From: Paraburkholderia sp. HP33-1
GTDB lineage: Bacteria; Pseudomonadota; Gammaproteobacteria; Burkholderiales; Burkholderiaceae
Reading direction: 5' to 3'
Length of the DNA: 64,000 nt
NCBI RefSeq assembly: GCF_021390595.1
Contig: NZ_JAJEJR010000001.1
Span: 3,224,001 to 3,288,000, forward strand
In this document: positions 37,234-46,054 of the stretch, in pieces
Position numbering within the stretch: the stretch's first letter is position 1
Layout: each line of letters opens with the position of its first letter
The notes under the pieces: generated by a model
The model's database searches: none
What the model saw: only the letters and a program-made list of their open reading frames with translations
Told to the model about the DNA's origin: nothing
Program-made: the position numbers and the translations under genes

Positions 37234-38151
37234 TCAGGCCAGCCGTTTCAGTTTGGGGTCGAGCGCGTCGCGCAGCCCGTCGCCGAGCAGGTTGATCGCA
37301 AGCACCGAGATCAGGATGGACAGGCCCGGCATCGTGACGATCCACCATGCGCTGTCGATGTAATCGCGCGCCGACGCGAGCATCGCGCCCCACTCCGCCG
37401 ACGGCGGTTGCACGCCGAGGCCGAGGAAGCCGAGCGCGGCGGCATCGAGAATCGCCGACGAAAAGCCAAGCGTTGCCTGCACGATCAGCGGCGCGGTGCA
37501 GTTCGGCAGTACCTGCGAGAACATCAGCCGCAACGTGCCCGCACCCGCGACGCGTGAAGCGGTCACATACTCCTTTTGCAACTCGCCCTGCGCGGACGCG
37601 CGCGTCAGACGCACATAGCCCGGCAGCGCGACGATCGCGATCGCGAGCATCGTATTGATGAGACCCGGACCGATGATCGCGACGACCGCGACCGCGAGCA
37701 GCAGCGACGGCAGCGCGAGCAGCACGTCCATGATGCGCATGATCGGCGTGTCGGCCCATTTCTCGAAGAACGCGGCGACTAGGCCGAGCACGATGCCCGG
37801 AATCAGCGCGAGCACCACCGACACGAAGCCGATCCAGAACGACAGCCGCGCGCCGTACATGAGACGCGAGAGGATGTCACGGCCCGCTTCGTCGGTGCCG
37901 AGAATGAACTTCCAGTTGCCGCCGTCGAGCCACGCGGGCGGGATCTTGACCGAATCGCGGTACTGCTCGATCGGGCTGTGCGGCGCGATCAGCGGCGCGA
38001 AGATCGCGATGAAGACCAGCACCAGCACGATGACGCCCGCGCCGACTGCGCCGCGGTTGCGCGAGAAGTTCGCCCAGAATTCGCGCGCCGCGATGGCGCG
38101 GCCGCTCGGTGGGGTGACCGCCTGGGGGACGGTGTTTTGAATGTCAGCCAT
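37234..38151 (-). CDS. dppC: Dipeptide ABC transporter permease (DppC type)
   Basis: The 305-residue permease has an N-terminal helix ([22 protein letters not shown]) and the binding-protein-dependent transport domain from about 100. The EAA loop resides in the segment [20 protein letters not shown]. The [20 protein letters not shown] motif before helix two is usual for DppC/OppC. A ribosome-binding site of AGGTAAA type precedes the ATG at 38151. It partners DppB, 7 bp upstream. Confidence 0.94.
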   Translation of the reverse strand: MADIQNTVPQAVTPPSGRAIAAREFWANFSRNRGAVGAGVIVLVLVFIAIFAPLIAPHSPIEQYRDSVKIPPAWLDGGNWKFILGTDEAGRDILSRLMYGARLSFWIGFVSVVLALIPGIVLGLVAAFFEKWADTPIMRIMDVLLALPSLLLAVAVVAIIGPGLINTMLAIAIVALPGYVRLTRASAQGELQKEYVTASRVAGAGTLRLMFSQVLPNCTAPLIVQATLGFSSAILDAAALGFLGLGVQPPSAEWGAMLASARDYIDSAWWIVTMPGLSILISVLAINLLGDGLRDALDPKLKRLA

Positions 38152-38158
38152 AGCGTGT

Positions 38159-39169
38159 TTACCTCGTATGGCGAATGCGCGGGTTGAGCACGCCGTACAA
38201 AAGATCAACGATGAGGTTCACGACGATCACCAGCGTTGCGATCAGCAGGATACCGCCCTGCACGACCGGATAGTCGCGCCGGCCGATCGCGTCGATCAGC
38301 CACTTGCCGATGCCGGGCCACGAAAACAGCGTTTCGGTCAGCACCGCGCCCGCAAGCAGCGTGCCGACCTGCAGGCCGATCACCGTGACGACCGGAATCA
38401 GCGCATTGCGCAGCGCATGCACGACGATCACGCGTGCCGGCGACAGGCCCTTCGCGCGCGCGGTGCGGATGTAGTCCTCGCGCAGAACTTCGAGCATCGA
38501 CGAGCGCGTCATGCGCGCGACGACCGCGAGCGGAATCGTGCCGAGCACGATCGCGGGCAGGATCAGATGACTGAGCGCCGACTTGAACGCGCCTTCGTCG
38601 GTGGACATCAGCGAGTCGATCAGCATGAAGCCGGTCACGTGCGGAATGTCGTATTCGACCGCGATGCGGCCCGACACCGGCGTCAAGCCGAGCTTGACCG
38701 AGAACACCATGATGAGGATCAAGCCCCACCAGAAGATCGGCATCGAGTAGCCGGTCAGCGCGGTGCCCATCACGCCGTGATCGATCACCGTGCCGCGCCT
38801 CAAAGCCGCGAACACGCCCGCCGGCAGGCCGACGATCAGCGCGAACAGCATCGCGCACATCGACAGTTCGACCGTGGCGGGAAAGCGTGCGAGGAATTCG
38901 CCCATCACGCTCGTGTTGGTGATGATCGAAGTGCCGAGATTGCCGTGCAGTGCGCGGACGATGTAGTGGAAGTACTGGATTGGCAGGGGCTCGTCGAGCC
39001 CGAGGCGGTGCATCGCGGCCGCATGCATGGCCGGATCGACGCCGCGCTCGCCCATCATCACTTCGATGGGGTCGCCGGGGATCAGGTGAATCAGCGCGAA
39101 CGCGAGGATGGTGATGCCGATGAACGTCGGTATCACCATGCCGATGCGGCGCAAAACGAAGCGGAACAT
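38159..39169 (-). CDS. dppB: Dipeptide ABC transporter permease (DppB type)
   Basis: The 336-residue permease begins MFRFVLRRIGMVIPTFIGITILAFALIHLIPGDP, with the GDP motif that ends the first helix in DppB/OppB proteins (quoted in part: VIPTFIG and HLIPGDP). The EAA loop includes YIRTARAKGLSPARV. GGAGCG lies before the ATG. It forms the membrane channel with DppC. It follows the first binding-protein gene by about 140 bp, a gap often used for differential expression by an mRNA hairpin (CCGGCGAC/GTCGCCGG pair there). Confidence 0.94.
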   Translation of the reverse strand: MFRFVLRRIGMVIPTFIGITILAFALIHLIPGDPIEVMMGERGVDPAMHAAAMHRLGLDEPLPIQYFHYIVRALHGNLGTSIITNTSVMGEFLARFPATVELSMCAMLFALIVGLPAGVFAALRRGTVIDHGVMGTALTGYSMPIFWWGLILIMVFSVKLGLTPVSGRIAVEYDIPHVTGFMLIDSLMSTDEGAFKSALSHLILPAIVLGTIPLAVVARMTRSSMLEVLREDYIRTARAKGLSPARVIVVHALRNALIPVVTVIGLQVGTLLAGAVLTETLFSWPGIGKWLIDAIGRRDYPVVQGGILLIATLVIVVNLIVDLLYGVLNPRIRHTR

Positions 39170-39310
39170 GGTTCGCTCCTATGGTACTGGTGATGAAAAA
39201 ACGCAACCGGCGACGAGGGCTCGTGACCCCGGTCGCCGGACCATTTCGACCAGCTTTCTAACCGTGCGAAAAGCGTACTGTATTGCGGCGTACTGCGCGA
39301 ACTTTATGAA

Positions 39311-40942
39311 TTACTTGACGCTGACGCCGTCGAAGCGCGCGTAGCCGAGCGGTTCGATGCGCATGTCGACCACCTTCTTGCTGACCGGCTGATAGACGGT
39401 CGAGTGGGCGATCGGCGAGAACGGCAATTGCTGCGCGAAAATATGCTGCGCGTCGCCGTAGATCTTCGTGCGCGCTGCCACGTCCGAAGTCGTGCGGCCC
39501 TTCTGGATCAGATCGTCGAACGGCTTGTAGCACCACTTCGAGAAGTTGTTGCCGTTGATCGCCTCGCAGCCGAGCAGCGTGCCGAGCCAGTTGTCCGGAT
39601 CGCCGTTGTCGCCGGTCCAGCCGATCAGCATCGAGTCGTGTTCGCCCGCGTGCGCGCGCTTGATGTACTCACCCCACTCGTACGTGACGATCTTCGCCTT
39701 CACGCCGATCTTCGCCCAGTCCGCCTGGATCATTTCCGCCATCAGACGCGCGTTCGGGTTGTACGCGCGCTGCACCGGCATCGCCCACAGCGTGATGTCG
39801 AAGCCGTTCGGGAAGCCGGCCTTCGCGAGCAGGTCCTTCGCCTTGGCCGGATCGTACGAGGCGGCCGGCAGGCCCTTGACGAACGACCATTGCGTCGGCG
39901 GCATCGGGTTCGTGGCCAGCTGGCCCGCGCCCTGGTAGACCGAGTCGATGATCGCCTTCTTGTTGATCGCCATGTCGAGCGCCTGACGCACTTCGAGCTT
40001 GTCGACCGGCTTGTGCGTCACGTTGTACGCGAGGTAGCCGAGGTTGAAGCCCGGCTGCGACGGCATGTCGATGTTCGGCTGGGCCTTCAGCGGCGCGATG
40101 TCGGCCGGGCGCGGATAGCTCATCACCTGGCATTCGTCGCGCTTGATCTTCTGCACGCGCACGCCGGCGTCCGGCGTGATCGAGAAGATCAGCTTCGAGA
40201 TCTTCACCGCGTCCGGCTTCCAATACTCCGGATTGCCGTCGAAGCGGATCGTTGCATCCTTCGTGTAGCTGCGGAAGATGAACGGCCCCGTGCCGACCGG
40301 GAACTGGTTGATGTCGGCGGCCTTGCCCGCCTTCAGCAACTGATCCGCATATTCAGCCGACAGGATCGACGCGTATTCCATCGCCAGATTCTGGATGAAC
40401 GGCGCGTTGACTTCCTTCAGCGTGAACTTGACCGTATATGGGTCGACCTTCTCGACGCTCGTGATCAGCTTGTCGAGGCCCATGTCGGTGAAGTACGGAA
40501 ACTGCACCGGATACGCCTTGCGGAACGGCTGGTTCGGGTCGAGCATGCGCTGGAACGAGAAGACCACGTCGTCCGCGTTGAATTCACGCGTCGGCTTGAA
40601 GAACGCGGTGGTCTGGAATTTCACGCCATGACGCAGATGGAACGTGTAGGTCTTGCCATCCGGCGAAACGTCCCACTTTTCCGCGAGACCCGGCTCGACC
40701 TTGGTGCCGCCGCGCTCGAATTCGACGAGGCGGTTATAGACGGTGAACGTGTTGGCCGTGAAGTCGACGCCCGTCGTGTATTGGGCCGGATCGAAACCCG
40801 CGGGACTGCCTTCCGAGCAGTAAACGAGGGTTTTGTTCGGAATCCCGGCCGCCTGCGCGCTCGTGGCGCCAAGCAGGGATGCCGCTGCGGCAGCGACGAG
40901 CGTAGACACACGCGCAACGCGCAACAGATTGTTTTGCTTCAT
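39311..40942 (-). CDS. Dipeptide ABC transporter substrate-binding protein, copy 1
   Basis: The 543-residue product has a signal peptide (about 1-32, cleavage AQA|AG) and the SBP_bac_5 family fold: LVYCSEGSPAGFDPAQYTT at the mature start, WDVSPDGKTYTFHLRHGVKF, and the late GWTGDNGDPDNWLGTLLGCEA. It matches periplasmic DppA-type receptors that deliver peptides to DppBCDF. It is directly upstream of dppB. A second paralogous receptor lies upstream, and the two are about two-thirds identical by eye. Confidence 0.94.
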   Translation of the reverse strand: MKQNNLLRVARVSTLVAAAAASLLGATSAQAAGIPNKTLVYCSEGSPAGFDPAQYTTGVDFTANTFTVYNRLVEFERGGTKVEPGLAEKWDVSPDGKTYTFHLRHGVKFQTTAFFKPTREFNADDVVFSFQRMLDPNQPFRKAYPVQFPYFTDMGLDKLITSVEKVDPYTVKFTLKEVNAPFIQNLAMEYASILSAEYADQLLKAGKAADINQFPVGTGPFIFRSYTKDATIRFDGNPEYWKPDAVKISKLIFSITPDAGVRVQKIKRDECQVMSYPRPADIAPLKAQPNIDMPSQPGFNLGYLAYNVTHKPVDKLEVRQALDMAINKKAIIDSVYQGAGQLATNPMPPTQWSFVKGLPAASYDPAKAKDLLAKAGFPNGFDITLWAMPVQRAYNPNARLMAEMIQADWAKIGVKAKIVTYEWGEYIKRAHAGEHDSMLIGWTGDNGDPDNWLGTLLGCEAINGNNFSKWCYKPFDDLIQKGRTTSDVAARTKIYGDAQHIFAQQLPFSPIAHSTVYQPVSKKVVDMRIEPLGYARFDGVSVK

Positions 40943-41113
40943 GTTTCCTCCAAGTTCGGGGCCGGCTTGCGCCAGCGTAGCGGGATATTACTTGAGCTTG
41001 GGCCGGCCACCAAGCGGAGGAAAATCCCTCTGTTGACTATAGGAAACACTTCGCGCAAACGTTTTACATCGGTTTCGCCACGAGCCGGGAAAGCCCGTTC
41101 GAGCCGCCCGGCG

Positions 41114-41147
41114 GCGCAAGCGGCGCAAAAAAGCGCGCCGCTTGCGC
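41114..41147 (-). terminator. Strong hairpin between the two binding-protein genes
   Basis: GCGCAAGCGGCGC (41114-41126) and GCGCCGCTTGCGC (41135-41147) are perfect 13-bp complements. The loop carries an A-run on the plus strand, hence a T-run in the loop on the transcribed minus strand, and no T-run follows the stem. It abuts the stop codon of copy 2, so it is more likely an mRNA-stabilising or attenuating hairpin than a simple terminator. Confidence 0.55.
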
Positions 41148-42806
41148 TTATTTCAGTCCGACCTCGAGGAATTGCGTCGGGCCGAACGGATCGATCTTGA
41201 AGCCCGTCACGTTCTTGCTGATCGGCTGATAGACGGTCGAATGGGCGATCGGCGTGAACGGCACCTGGTCCTTGAAGATCTCCTGAGCCTGCGTATAGGC
41301 CTTGGTGCGATCGGCCATGTTGGTGGTGCTGCGGCCCTGCTTGATCAGATCGTCGTAGGGCTTGTAGCACCACTTCGCGAAGTTGCTGCCGTTGACCGCG
41401 TCGCAGCCGAGCAACACGCCGAGCCAGTTGTCGGGATCGCCGTAGTCGCCGGTCCAGCCGATCAGCATCGCCTCATGCTCGCCGGCGTGCCCGCGGCGGA
41501 TGTACTCGCCCCACTCGTAGGTGGCGATATTCACCTTGACGCCGACCTTCGCCCAGTCGGCCTGCAGCATTTCGGCCATCAGGCGCGCGTTCGGGTTGTA
41601 CGGCCGCTGTACCGGCATCGCCCACAGCGTCAGCTCGAAGCCGTCGGGGTACCCCGCCTGCTTCAGCAGCGCTTTCGCTTTGTCGACGTCGTAGGGCGCG
41701 TCCTTCAGGTTCTTGTCGTAGCCCCATTGTGTCGGCGGCATCGGATTGGTCGCGGCCTGGCCCGCGCCCTGGTAGACCGCCTCGATGATCGCCTTCTTGT
41801 TGACCGACATGTCGAGCGCGCGGCGCACGAGCACGTTGTCGAGCGGCTTTTTGGTCGTGTTGTACGCGATATAGCCGAGGTTGAAGCCCACTTCGCTCGG
41901 CATCGCGAGCGACGCATCCGCCTTCACGGCGGGGATGTCGGCCGGGCGCGGATACGCCATCACCTGACATTCGCCGCGCTTCAACTTTTGCAGGCGCACG
42001 GCCGGATCGACCGTGATCGCGAAGATCAGCTTGCCGACCCTGGCGACGCCCGGCTTCCAGTAGTCGGGATTGCCGTCGAAGCGGATCGTGTCGTCCTTCG
42101 TATAGCTGCGGAAGATGAACGGACCGGTGCCGACCGGGTACTGGTTGATGTCTGACGCCTTGCCCGCTTTCAACAGCTGATCCGTGTATTCAGCCGACAG
42201 GATCGATGCGAACGGCATCGCGATCTGCTGCAGGAACGGCGCGTCGACTTCTTTCAGCGTGATGCGCACCGTGTACGGATCGAGCTTCTCGATCTTCGCG
42301 ATGTTCTTCGCGAGACCGAGGTCGTTGAAGTACGGGAAATTGACCGGATAGGCCTTGCGGAACGGGTTCTCGGGATCGAGCATGCGCTCGAAGGTGAACA
42401 CGACGTCGTCCGCGTTGAATTCGCGGGTCGGCTTGAAGTATGAGGTGGTCTGGAATTTGACGCCGGGGCGCAGATGGAATGTGTAGGTCAGGCCGTCGGG
42501 CGATACGTCCCACTTTTCGGCGAGACCCGGCTCGATGTCCGTGCTGCCATGCTTAAATTCGACGAGCCGGTTATAGACCGTGTACGAGCCGGCGCTGAAC
42601 TCGACGCTGGTCGTGTATTGCGCGGTATCGAAGCCGGCCGGGCTGCCTTCGGAGCAGAAGACCAGTGTCTTGTCGGGCAGCGTGGCCGCCTGCGACGCGG
42701 CCGGTGCGAGGCCGCTCGTGGCGACCGCGAGCGCGGCGAGAGCCGGCAGGCAGAACTGGTGAAGCGCGAACAGTCGGCGTGCCGCAGTCTTTCTTGTCAC
42801 TGTCAT
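41148..42806 (-). CDS. Dipeptide ABC transporter substrate-binding protein, copy 2
   Basis: The 552-residue product has a longer signal peptide (about 1-40, cleavage SQA|AT). It is colinear with copy 1 over the whole mature part: LVFCSEGSPAGFDTAQYTT, PTQWGYDKNLKDAPYDVDKA and GWTGDYGDPDNWLGVLLGCDA. Differences are scattered and include the ligand-proximal CYKPYDDLIKQGRS end. It is the first gene of the transporter cluster, with a stable hairpin after its stop. The duplication suggests two ligand specificities served by one membrane complex. Confidence 0.94.
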   Translation of the reverse strand: MTVTRKTAARRLFALHQFCLPALAALAVATSGLAPAASQAATLPDKTLVFCSEGSPAGFDTAQYTTSVEFSAGSYTVYNRLVEFKHGSTDIEPGLAEKWDVSPDGLTYTFHLRPGVKFQTTSYFKPTREFNADDVVFTFERMLDPENPFRKAYPVNFPYFNDLGLAKNIAKIEKLDPYTVRITLKEVDAPFLQQIAMPFASILSAEYTDQLLKAGKASDINQYPVGTGPFIFRSYTKDDTIRFDGNPDYWKPGVARVGKLIFAITVDPAVRLQKLKRGECQVMAYPRPADIPAVKADASLAMPSEVGFNLGYIAYNTTKKPLDNVLVRRALDMSVNKKAIIEAVYQGAGQAATNPMPPTQWGYDKNLKDAPYDVDKAKALLKQAGYPDGFELTLWAMPVQRPYNPNARLMAEMLQADWAKVGVKVNIATYEWGEYIRRGHAGEHEAMLIGWTGDYGDPDNWLGVLLGCDAVNGSNFAKWCYKPYDDLIKQGRSTTNMADRTKAYTQAQEIFKDQVPFTPIAHSTVYQPISKNVTGFKIDPFGPTQFLEVGLK

Positions 42807-42972
42807 ATCGTCCTCCGCACAGCAGCCGGGTTAGCTGCATTTCGATGATAGACAGCACAAAATTGAGCTTCAACAGGGACTTACCACGCTCCTGGGGACA
42901 GATTTGGGACTCATTCCAGACTGGAAGAAGCCGCGCGACCGTCGCGGCCGCGCGGCCTGGCGGGCATGCCGG

Positions 42973-43803
42973 TCACACGCCGAGCCGTTCGCAGATCGCC
43001 TTCGTCGCCGCGGCGGCGTTCAGCGTATAGAAGTGCAGACCCGGCACTTTCGCGTCGACCAGCCGTTGACACAGACCCGTCACGACGTCGAGCCCGAACG
43101 CGCGGATCGACTCGCGGTCGTCGCCGAAACTCTCGAGCCGGCGCGCGATCCAGCGCGGCACTTCGGCGCCGCACATTTCGGAGAAGCGCATCAGCTGCGA
43201 GAAGTTCGTGATCGGCATGATGCCGGGCACGATCGGCACATCGACGCCGAGCTTGCGCGCATCGTCGACGAAACGGAAATACGCGTCCGCGTTGAAGAAA
43301 TACTGCGTGATGGCCGAATTCGCGCCAGCCTTCACCTTGCGTGCGAAATTGTCCAGATCATGACGCGGCGAGCGCGCCTGTGGATGGTATTCCGGATAGC
43401 CGGCCACCTCGATCCAGAACCAGTCGCCGAACTCGGCGCGGATGAAGCTGACGAGCTCCGACGCATAGCGCAGCTCGCCGACTGCGCCCATGCCCGAAGG
43501 CAGATCGCCGCGCAGCGCGACGATGTGGCGGATGCCGTTCGCGCGGTACTCGCCCAGGATCGCCCGCAGGCTTTCCTTCGACGAACCGATGCACGACAGG
43601 TGCGGCGCGGCCTCGAGCCCTTCTTTCGCCATGTCGAGGACGGTATCGAGCGTGCCTTGTTGCGTCGAGCCGCCGGCGCCGAACGTGACGGACACGAACT
43701 TGGGTTTGAGCGGAACGAGTTCCGCGCGCGTCGCGCGCAGTTTGTCGATGCCTTCCTGCGTTTTCGGCGGGAAGAATTCGAATGAAAGTTCGATCGGATT
43801 CAT
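42973..43803 (-). CDS. metF: 5,10-methylenetetrahydrofolate reductase
   Basis: MetF reduces methylene-THF to methyl-THF, the methyl donor for methionine synthesis, using FAD and NADH. The 276-residue product has SFEFFPPKTQEG at the start with the catalytic glutamate, VSVTFGAGGSTQQGT, ALRGDLPSG and FNADAYFRFVDD. It is the last gene of an operon with ahcY and a small membrane protein, joining two methyl-cycle functions. The start at 43803 follows the small gene by 11 bp. No frame problem is seen. Confidence 0.96.
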   Translation of the reverse strand: MNPIELSFEFFPPKTQEGIDKLRATRAELVPLKPKFVSVTFGAGGSTQQGTLDTVLDMAKEGLEAAPHLSCIGSSKESLRAILGEYRANGIRHIVALRGDLPSGMGAVGELRYASELVSFIRAEFGDWFWIEVAGYPEYHPQARSPRHDLDNFARKVKAGANSAITQYFFNADAYFRFVDDARKLGVDVPIVPGIMPITNFSQLMRFSEMCGAEVPRWIARRLESFGDDRESIRAFGLDVVTGLCQRLVDAKVPGLHFYTLNAAAATKAICERLGV

Positions 43804-43814
43804 AGTCAAAAAGG

Positions 43815-44168
43815 TCAACCTAGACTGCGGTTGCCGAAAATGAGCGCGGACAACAGCCACGACACGATGCTGTACAGGATCGAGCCGAAAAACGCCGACC
43901 AGAAGCCCGACACCTCGAAGCCCTTCAGCAGCGACGCGCACAGCCAGAAGCACAGCGCATTGACGACCAGAATGAAGAGTCCGAGCGTGACGATCGTGAC
44001 GGGCAGCGTCAGCAGGATCAGCACCGGCCGCAGCACCGCATTGATGAGGCCGAGCACGATCGCGACGATCAGCGCGGTGCCGAAGCTTCGGATATGGATC
44101 GACGGAACGATGTAGGTGATGATCAGCAGCGCGAGCGCGTTGATGAGCCAGGTCAGCAGCACGGTCAT
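43815..44168 (-). CDS. Four-helix membrane protein (PF04020, 'phage holin family')
   Basis: The 117-residue product has four hydrophobic helices separated by short loops, with the family motif GLINAVLRPVLILLTLPVTIVTLGLFILVVNAL around residues 40-72. Despite the family name, no phage gene is nearby, and the protein is a conserved housekeeping membrane protein of unknown role. AAGGAG precedes the ATG. Its placement between ahcY and metF recurs in Burkholderiales, which suggests a link to the methyl cycle or simple cotranscription. Confidence 0.85.
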   Translation of the reverse strand: MTVLLTWLINALALLIITYIVPSIHIRSFGTALIVAIVLGLINAVLRPVLILLTLPVTIVTLGLFILVVNALCFWLCASLLKGFEVSGFWSAFFGSILYSIVSWLLSALIFGNRSLG

Positions 44169-44285
44169 GTGGAACTCCTTGTAAGCATCTGTGCGGAGAA
44201 AGTGTCCAGCAAACGAAAAGCGGCGCTGGCGAACAAAGCGGCGCATGACGCGCCGCCCGGTGATCAGACCGTCGAGCTTTTGCTT

Positions 44286-44316
44286 CCGCCCGCGTGAGTA
44301 TCGAACCCGCGGGCGG
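44286..44316 (-). terminator. Hairpin after ahcY
   Basis: CCGCCCGCG and CGCGGGCGG form a perfect 9-bp stem around a 13-base loop, 9 bp beyond the ahcY stop. There is no T-run after it on the minus strand, so it may reduce but not stop transcription into the membrane-protein gene and metF. Confidence 0.4.
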
Positions 44317-44324
44317 CCGCGTGC

Positions 44325-45743
44325 TTAGTAGCGGTAGTGGTTCGGCTTGAACGGACCGTTCTTGTCGACGCCGATGTAGCCGGCCTGCTCGTCCGACAGC
44401 ACGGTCAGGTTCGCGCCGATGCGCGCCAGATGCAGGCGCGCGACCTTCTCGTCGAGATGCTTCGGCAGCACGTACACCTTGTTCTCGTACTTCGCGCCCT
44501 GCGTGAACAGTTCGATCTGCGCGAGCGTCTGGTTCGTGAACGAGTTCGACATCACGAACGACGGGTGGCCCGTCGCGCAGCCGAGGTTCACGAGGCGGCC
44601 TTCGGCCAGCAGGATCACGCGCTTGCCGTCCGGGAAAATGATGTGGTCGACTTGCGGCTTGATGTTTTCCCACTGGTACTGACGGGTCGACGCAACGTCG
44701 ATTTCCGAGTCGAAGTGGCCGATGTTGCAGACGATCGCGTTATGACGCATCGCCTTCAGGTGGTCGTGGTTGAGCACATGGTAGTTGCCGGTCGCGGTCA
44801 CGAAGATGTCGGCCTTGTCGGCCGCGTATTCCATCGTCACGACACGGTAGCCTTCCATCGCGGCTTGCAGCGCGCAGATCGGATCGATTTCGGTGACCCA
44901 CACGGTCGCGCCCAGACCGCGCAGCGATTGCGCGCAGCCCTTGCCCACGTCGCCGTAACCGGCCACGACCGCGATCTTGCCCGCGATCATCACGTCGGTC
45001 GCGCGCTTGATGCCGTCGACGAGCGACTCGCGGCAGCCGTACAGGTTGTCGAACTTCGACTTCGTGACCGAGTCGTTGACGTTGATCGCCGGGAACGGCA
45101 GGCGGCCTTCCTTTTCCATCTGGTACAGACGGTGCACGCCGGTCGTGGTTTCTTCGGTGACGCCCTTGATGTGCGCGAGGCGCTTCGAGTACCACGTCGG
45201 GTCGATCTCGAGGTGTGCGGCGATCGACTTGTACAGTGCGGTTTCTTCGTCGTTGGTCGGCTTGGCGATCACCGAGCGGTCTTTTTCGGCCTTCGAGCCG
45301 AGGATCAGCAGCAGCGTCGCGTCGCCGCCGTCGTCGAGGATCATGTTGGCGAACTCGCCGTTCGGCCATTCGAAGATGCGGTGCGAGAACTCCCAGTATT
45401 CGTCGAGCGATTCGCCCTTGAACGCGAACACCGGCGTGCCGGCCTGCGCGATCGCGGCAGCGGCGTGGTCCTGGGTCGAGAAGATGTTGCACGAGGCCCA
45501 GCGCACGTCGGCTCCGAGCGCGGTCAGCGTCTCGATCAGCACGCCGGTCTGGATCGTCATGTGCAGCGAACCTGCGATGCGCGCGCCCTTCAGCGGCTGC
45601 TGCGCCTTGTATTCGTCACGCGTTTGCATGAGGCCGGGCATTTCGGTCTCGGCGATCGTGAGTTCCTTGCGGCCCCAGCCGGCGAGCGACATATCGGCAA
45701 CGATGTAATCCTGCTTCTGGGAATCGATGACTGCGGCGTTCAT
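44325..45743 (-). CDS. ahcY: Adenosylhomocysteinase (S-adenosylhomocysteine hydrolase)
   Basis: AhcY splits S-adenosylhomocysteine into adenosine and homocysteine with bound NAD, clearing the product inhibitor of methyltransferases. The 472-residue product has [15 protein letters not shown], the NAD-binding [21 protein letters not shown] and NCxxGH-type [12 protein letters not shown]. It ends in the family C-terminal KPNHYRY with the essential Lys and Tyr. AAAGGAGG precedes the ATG. An SAH riboswitch lies in its leader. It heads an operon with the four-helix protein and metF. Confidence 0.97.
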   Translation of the reverse strand: MNAAVIDSQKQDYIVADMSLAGWGRKELTIAETEMPGLMQTRDEYKAQQPLKGARIAGSLHMTIQTGVLIETLTALGADVRWASCNIFSTQDHAAAAIAQAGTPVFAFKGESLDEYWEFSHRIFEWPNGEFANMILDDGGDATLLLILGSKAEKDRSVIAKPTNDEETALYKSIAAHLEIDPTWYSKRLAHIKGVTEETTTGVHRLYQMEKEGRLPFPAINVNDSVTKSKFDNLYGCRESLVDGIKRATDVMIAGKIAVVAGYGDVGKGCAQSLRGLGATVWVTEIDPICALQAAMEGYRVVTMEYAADKADIFVTATGNYHVLNHDHLKAMRHNAIVCNIGHFDSEIDVASTRQYQWENIKPQVDHIIFPDGKRVILLAEGRLVNLGCATGHPSFVMSNSFTNQTLAQIELFTQGAKYENKVYVLPKHLDEKVARLHLARIGANLTVLSDEQAGYIGVDKNGPFKPNHYRY

Positions 45744-45781
45744 CACGCCCTCCTTTCTAAGAAATTGACTAGAAATGTGAC

Positions 45782-45912
45782 GTGAGCGCGGTTTGAGGCA
45801 GCGTTCGGAATCGCGCGATGTGCGTTCCATGCTGCCAATTGAAGCCTTCGAGCCTGGCGGGCGGCCGGCGAATGCGGATTCGCGGTACCCGTCGCAACGC
45901 TCCTCGAAGACG
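45782..45912 (-). promoter_or_regulatory. S-adenosylhomocysteine (SAH) riboswitch
   Basis: On the minus strand the leader reads CGAGGAGCGTTGCGACG, then CCAGGCTCG, and ends AACCGCGCTCAC. These match the three conserved blocks of the SAH riboswitch: the GAGGAGCGYUGC core, the AGGCUCG strand for the pseudoknot and the GCGCUCAC closing strand. It lies about 38 nt before the ahcY ATG, next to the ribosome-binding site. SAH binding is known to switch expression on in this family. Confidence 0.85.
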
Positions 45913-46023
45913 AACGGCGATTGTAGCAAATCGAGATGACTTCGGCGCGCGCGGGGTGGCGCGGCGCACGTCGTTGCAGGCCGCGCTGCGCCATAAACAA
46001 AATGACTTACAATCACCCAAACC

Positions 46024-46038
46024 ATTCCAATCTGGAAT
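46024..46038 (+). promoter_or_regulatory. Dyad operator candidate before the LysR gene
   Basis: ATTCCA-ATC-TGGAAT is a perfect 15-bp dyad 16 bp before the LysR start codon. TACAAT (46008-46013) upstream could be a -10 box. LysR proteins bind such dyads for autoregulation; this role is inferred from position. Confidence 0.4.
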
Positions 46039-46054
46039 TCTGGAGACCGCAATC

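Noticed and set aside
43815..44168. 'Phage holin family' protein as a sign of a prophage
   Set aside because: The name is a family label. No other phage gene is present and the neighbours are methyl-cycle genes.
44286..44316. Sequence resembling a tRNA T-arm (CGAACCC between complementary strands)
   Set aside because: No acceptor, D or anticodon arms surround it. It is a simple hairpin after ahcY.
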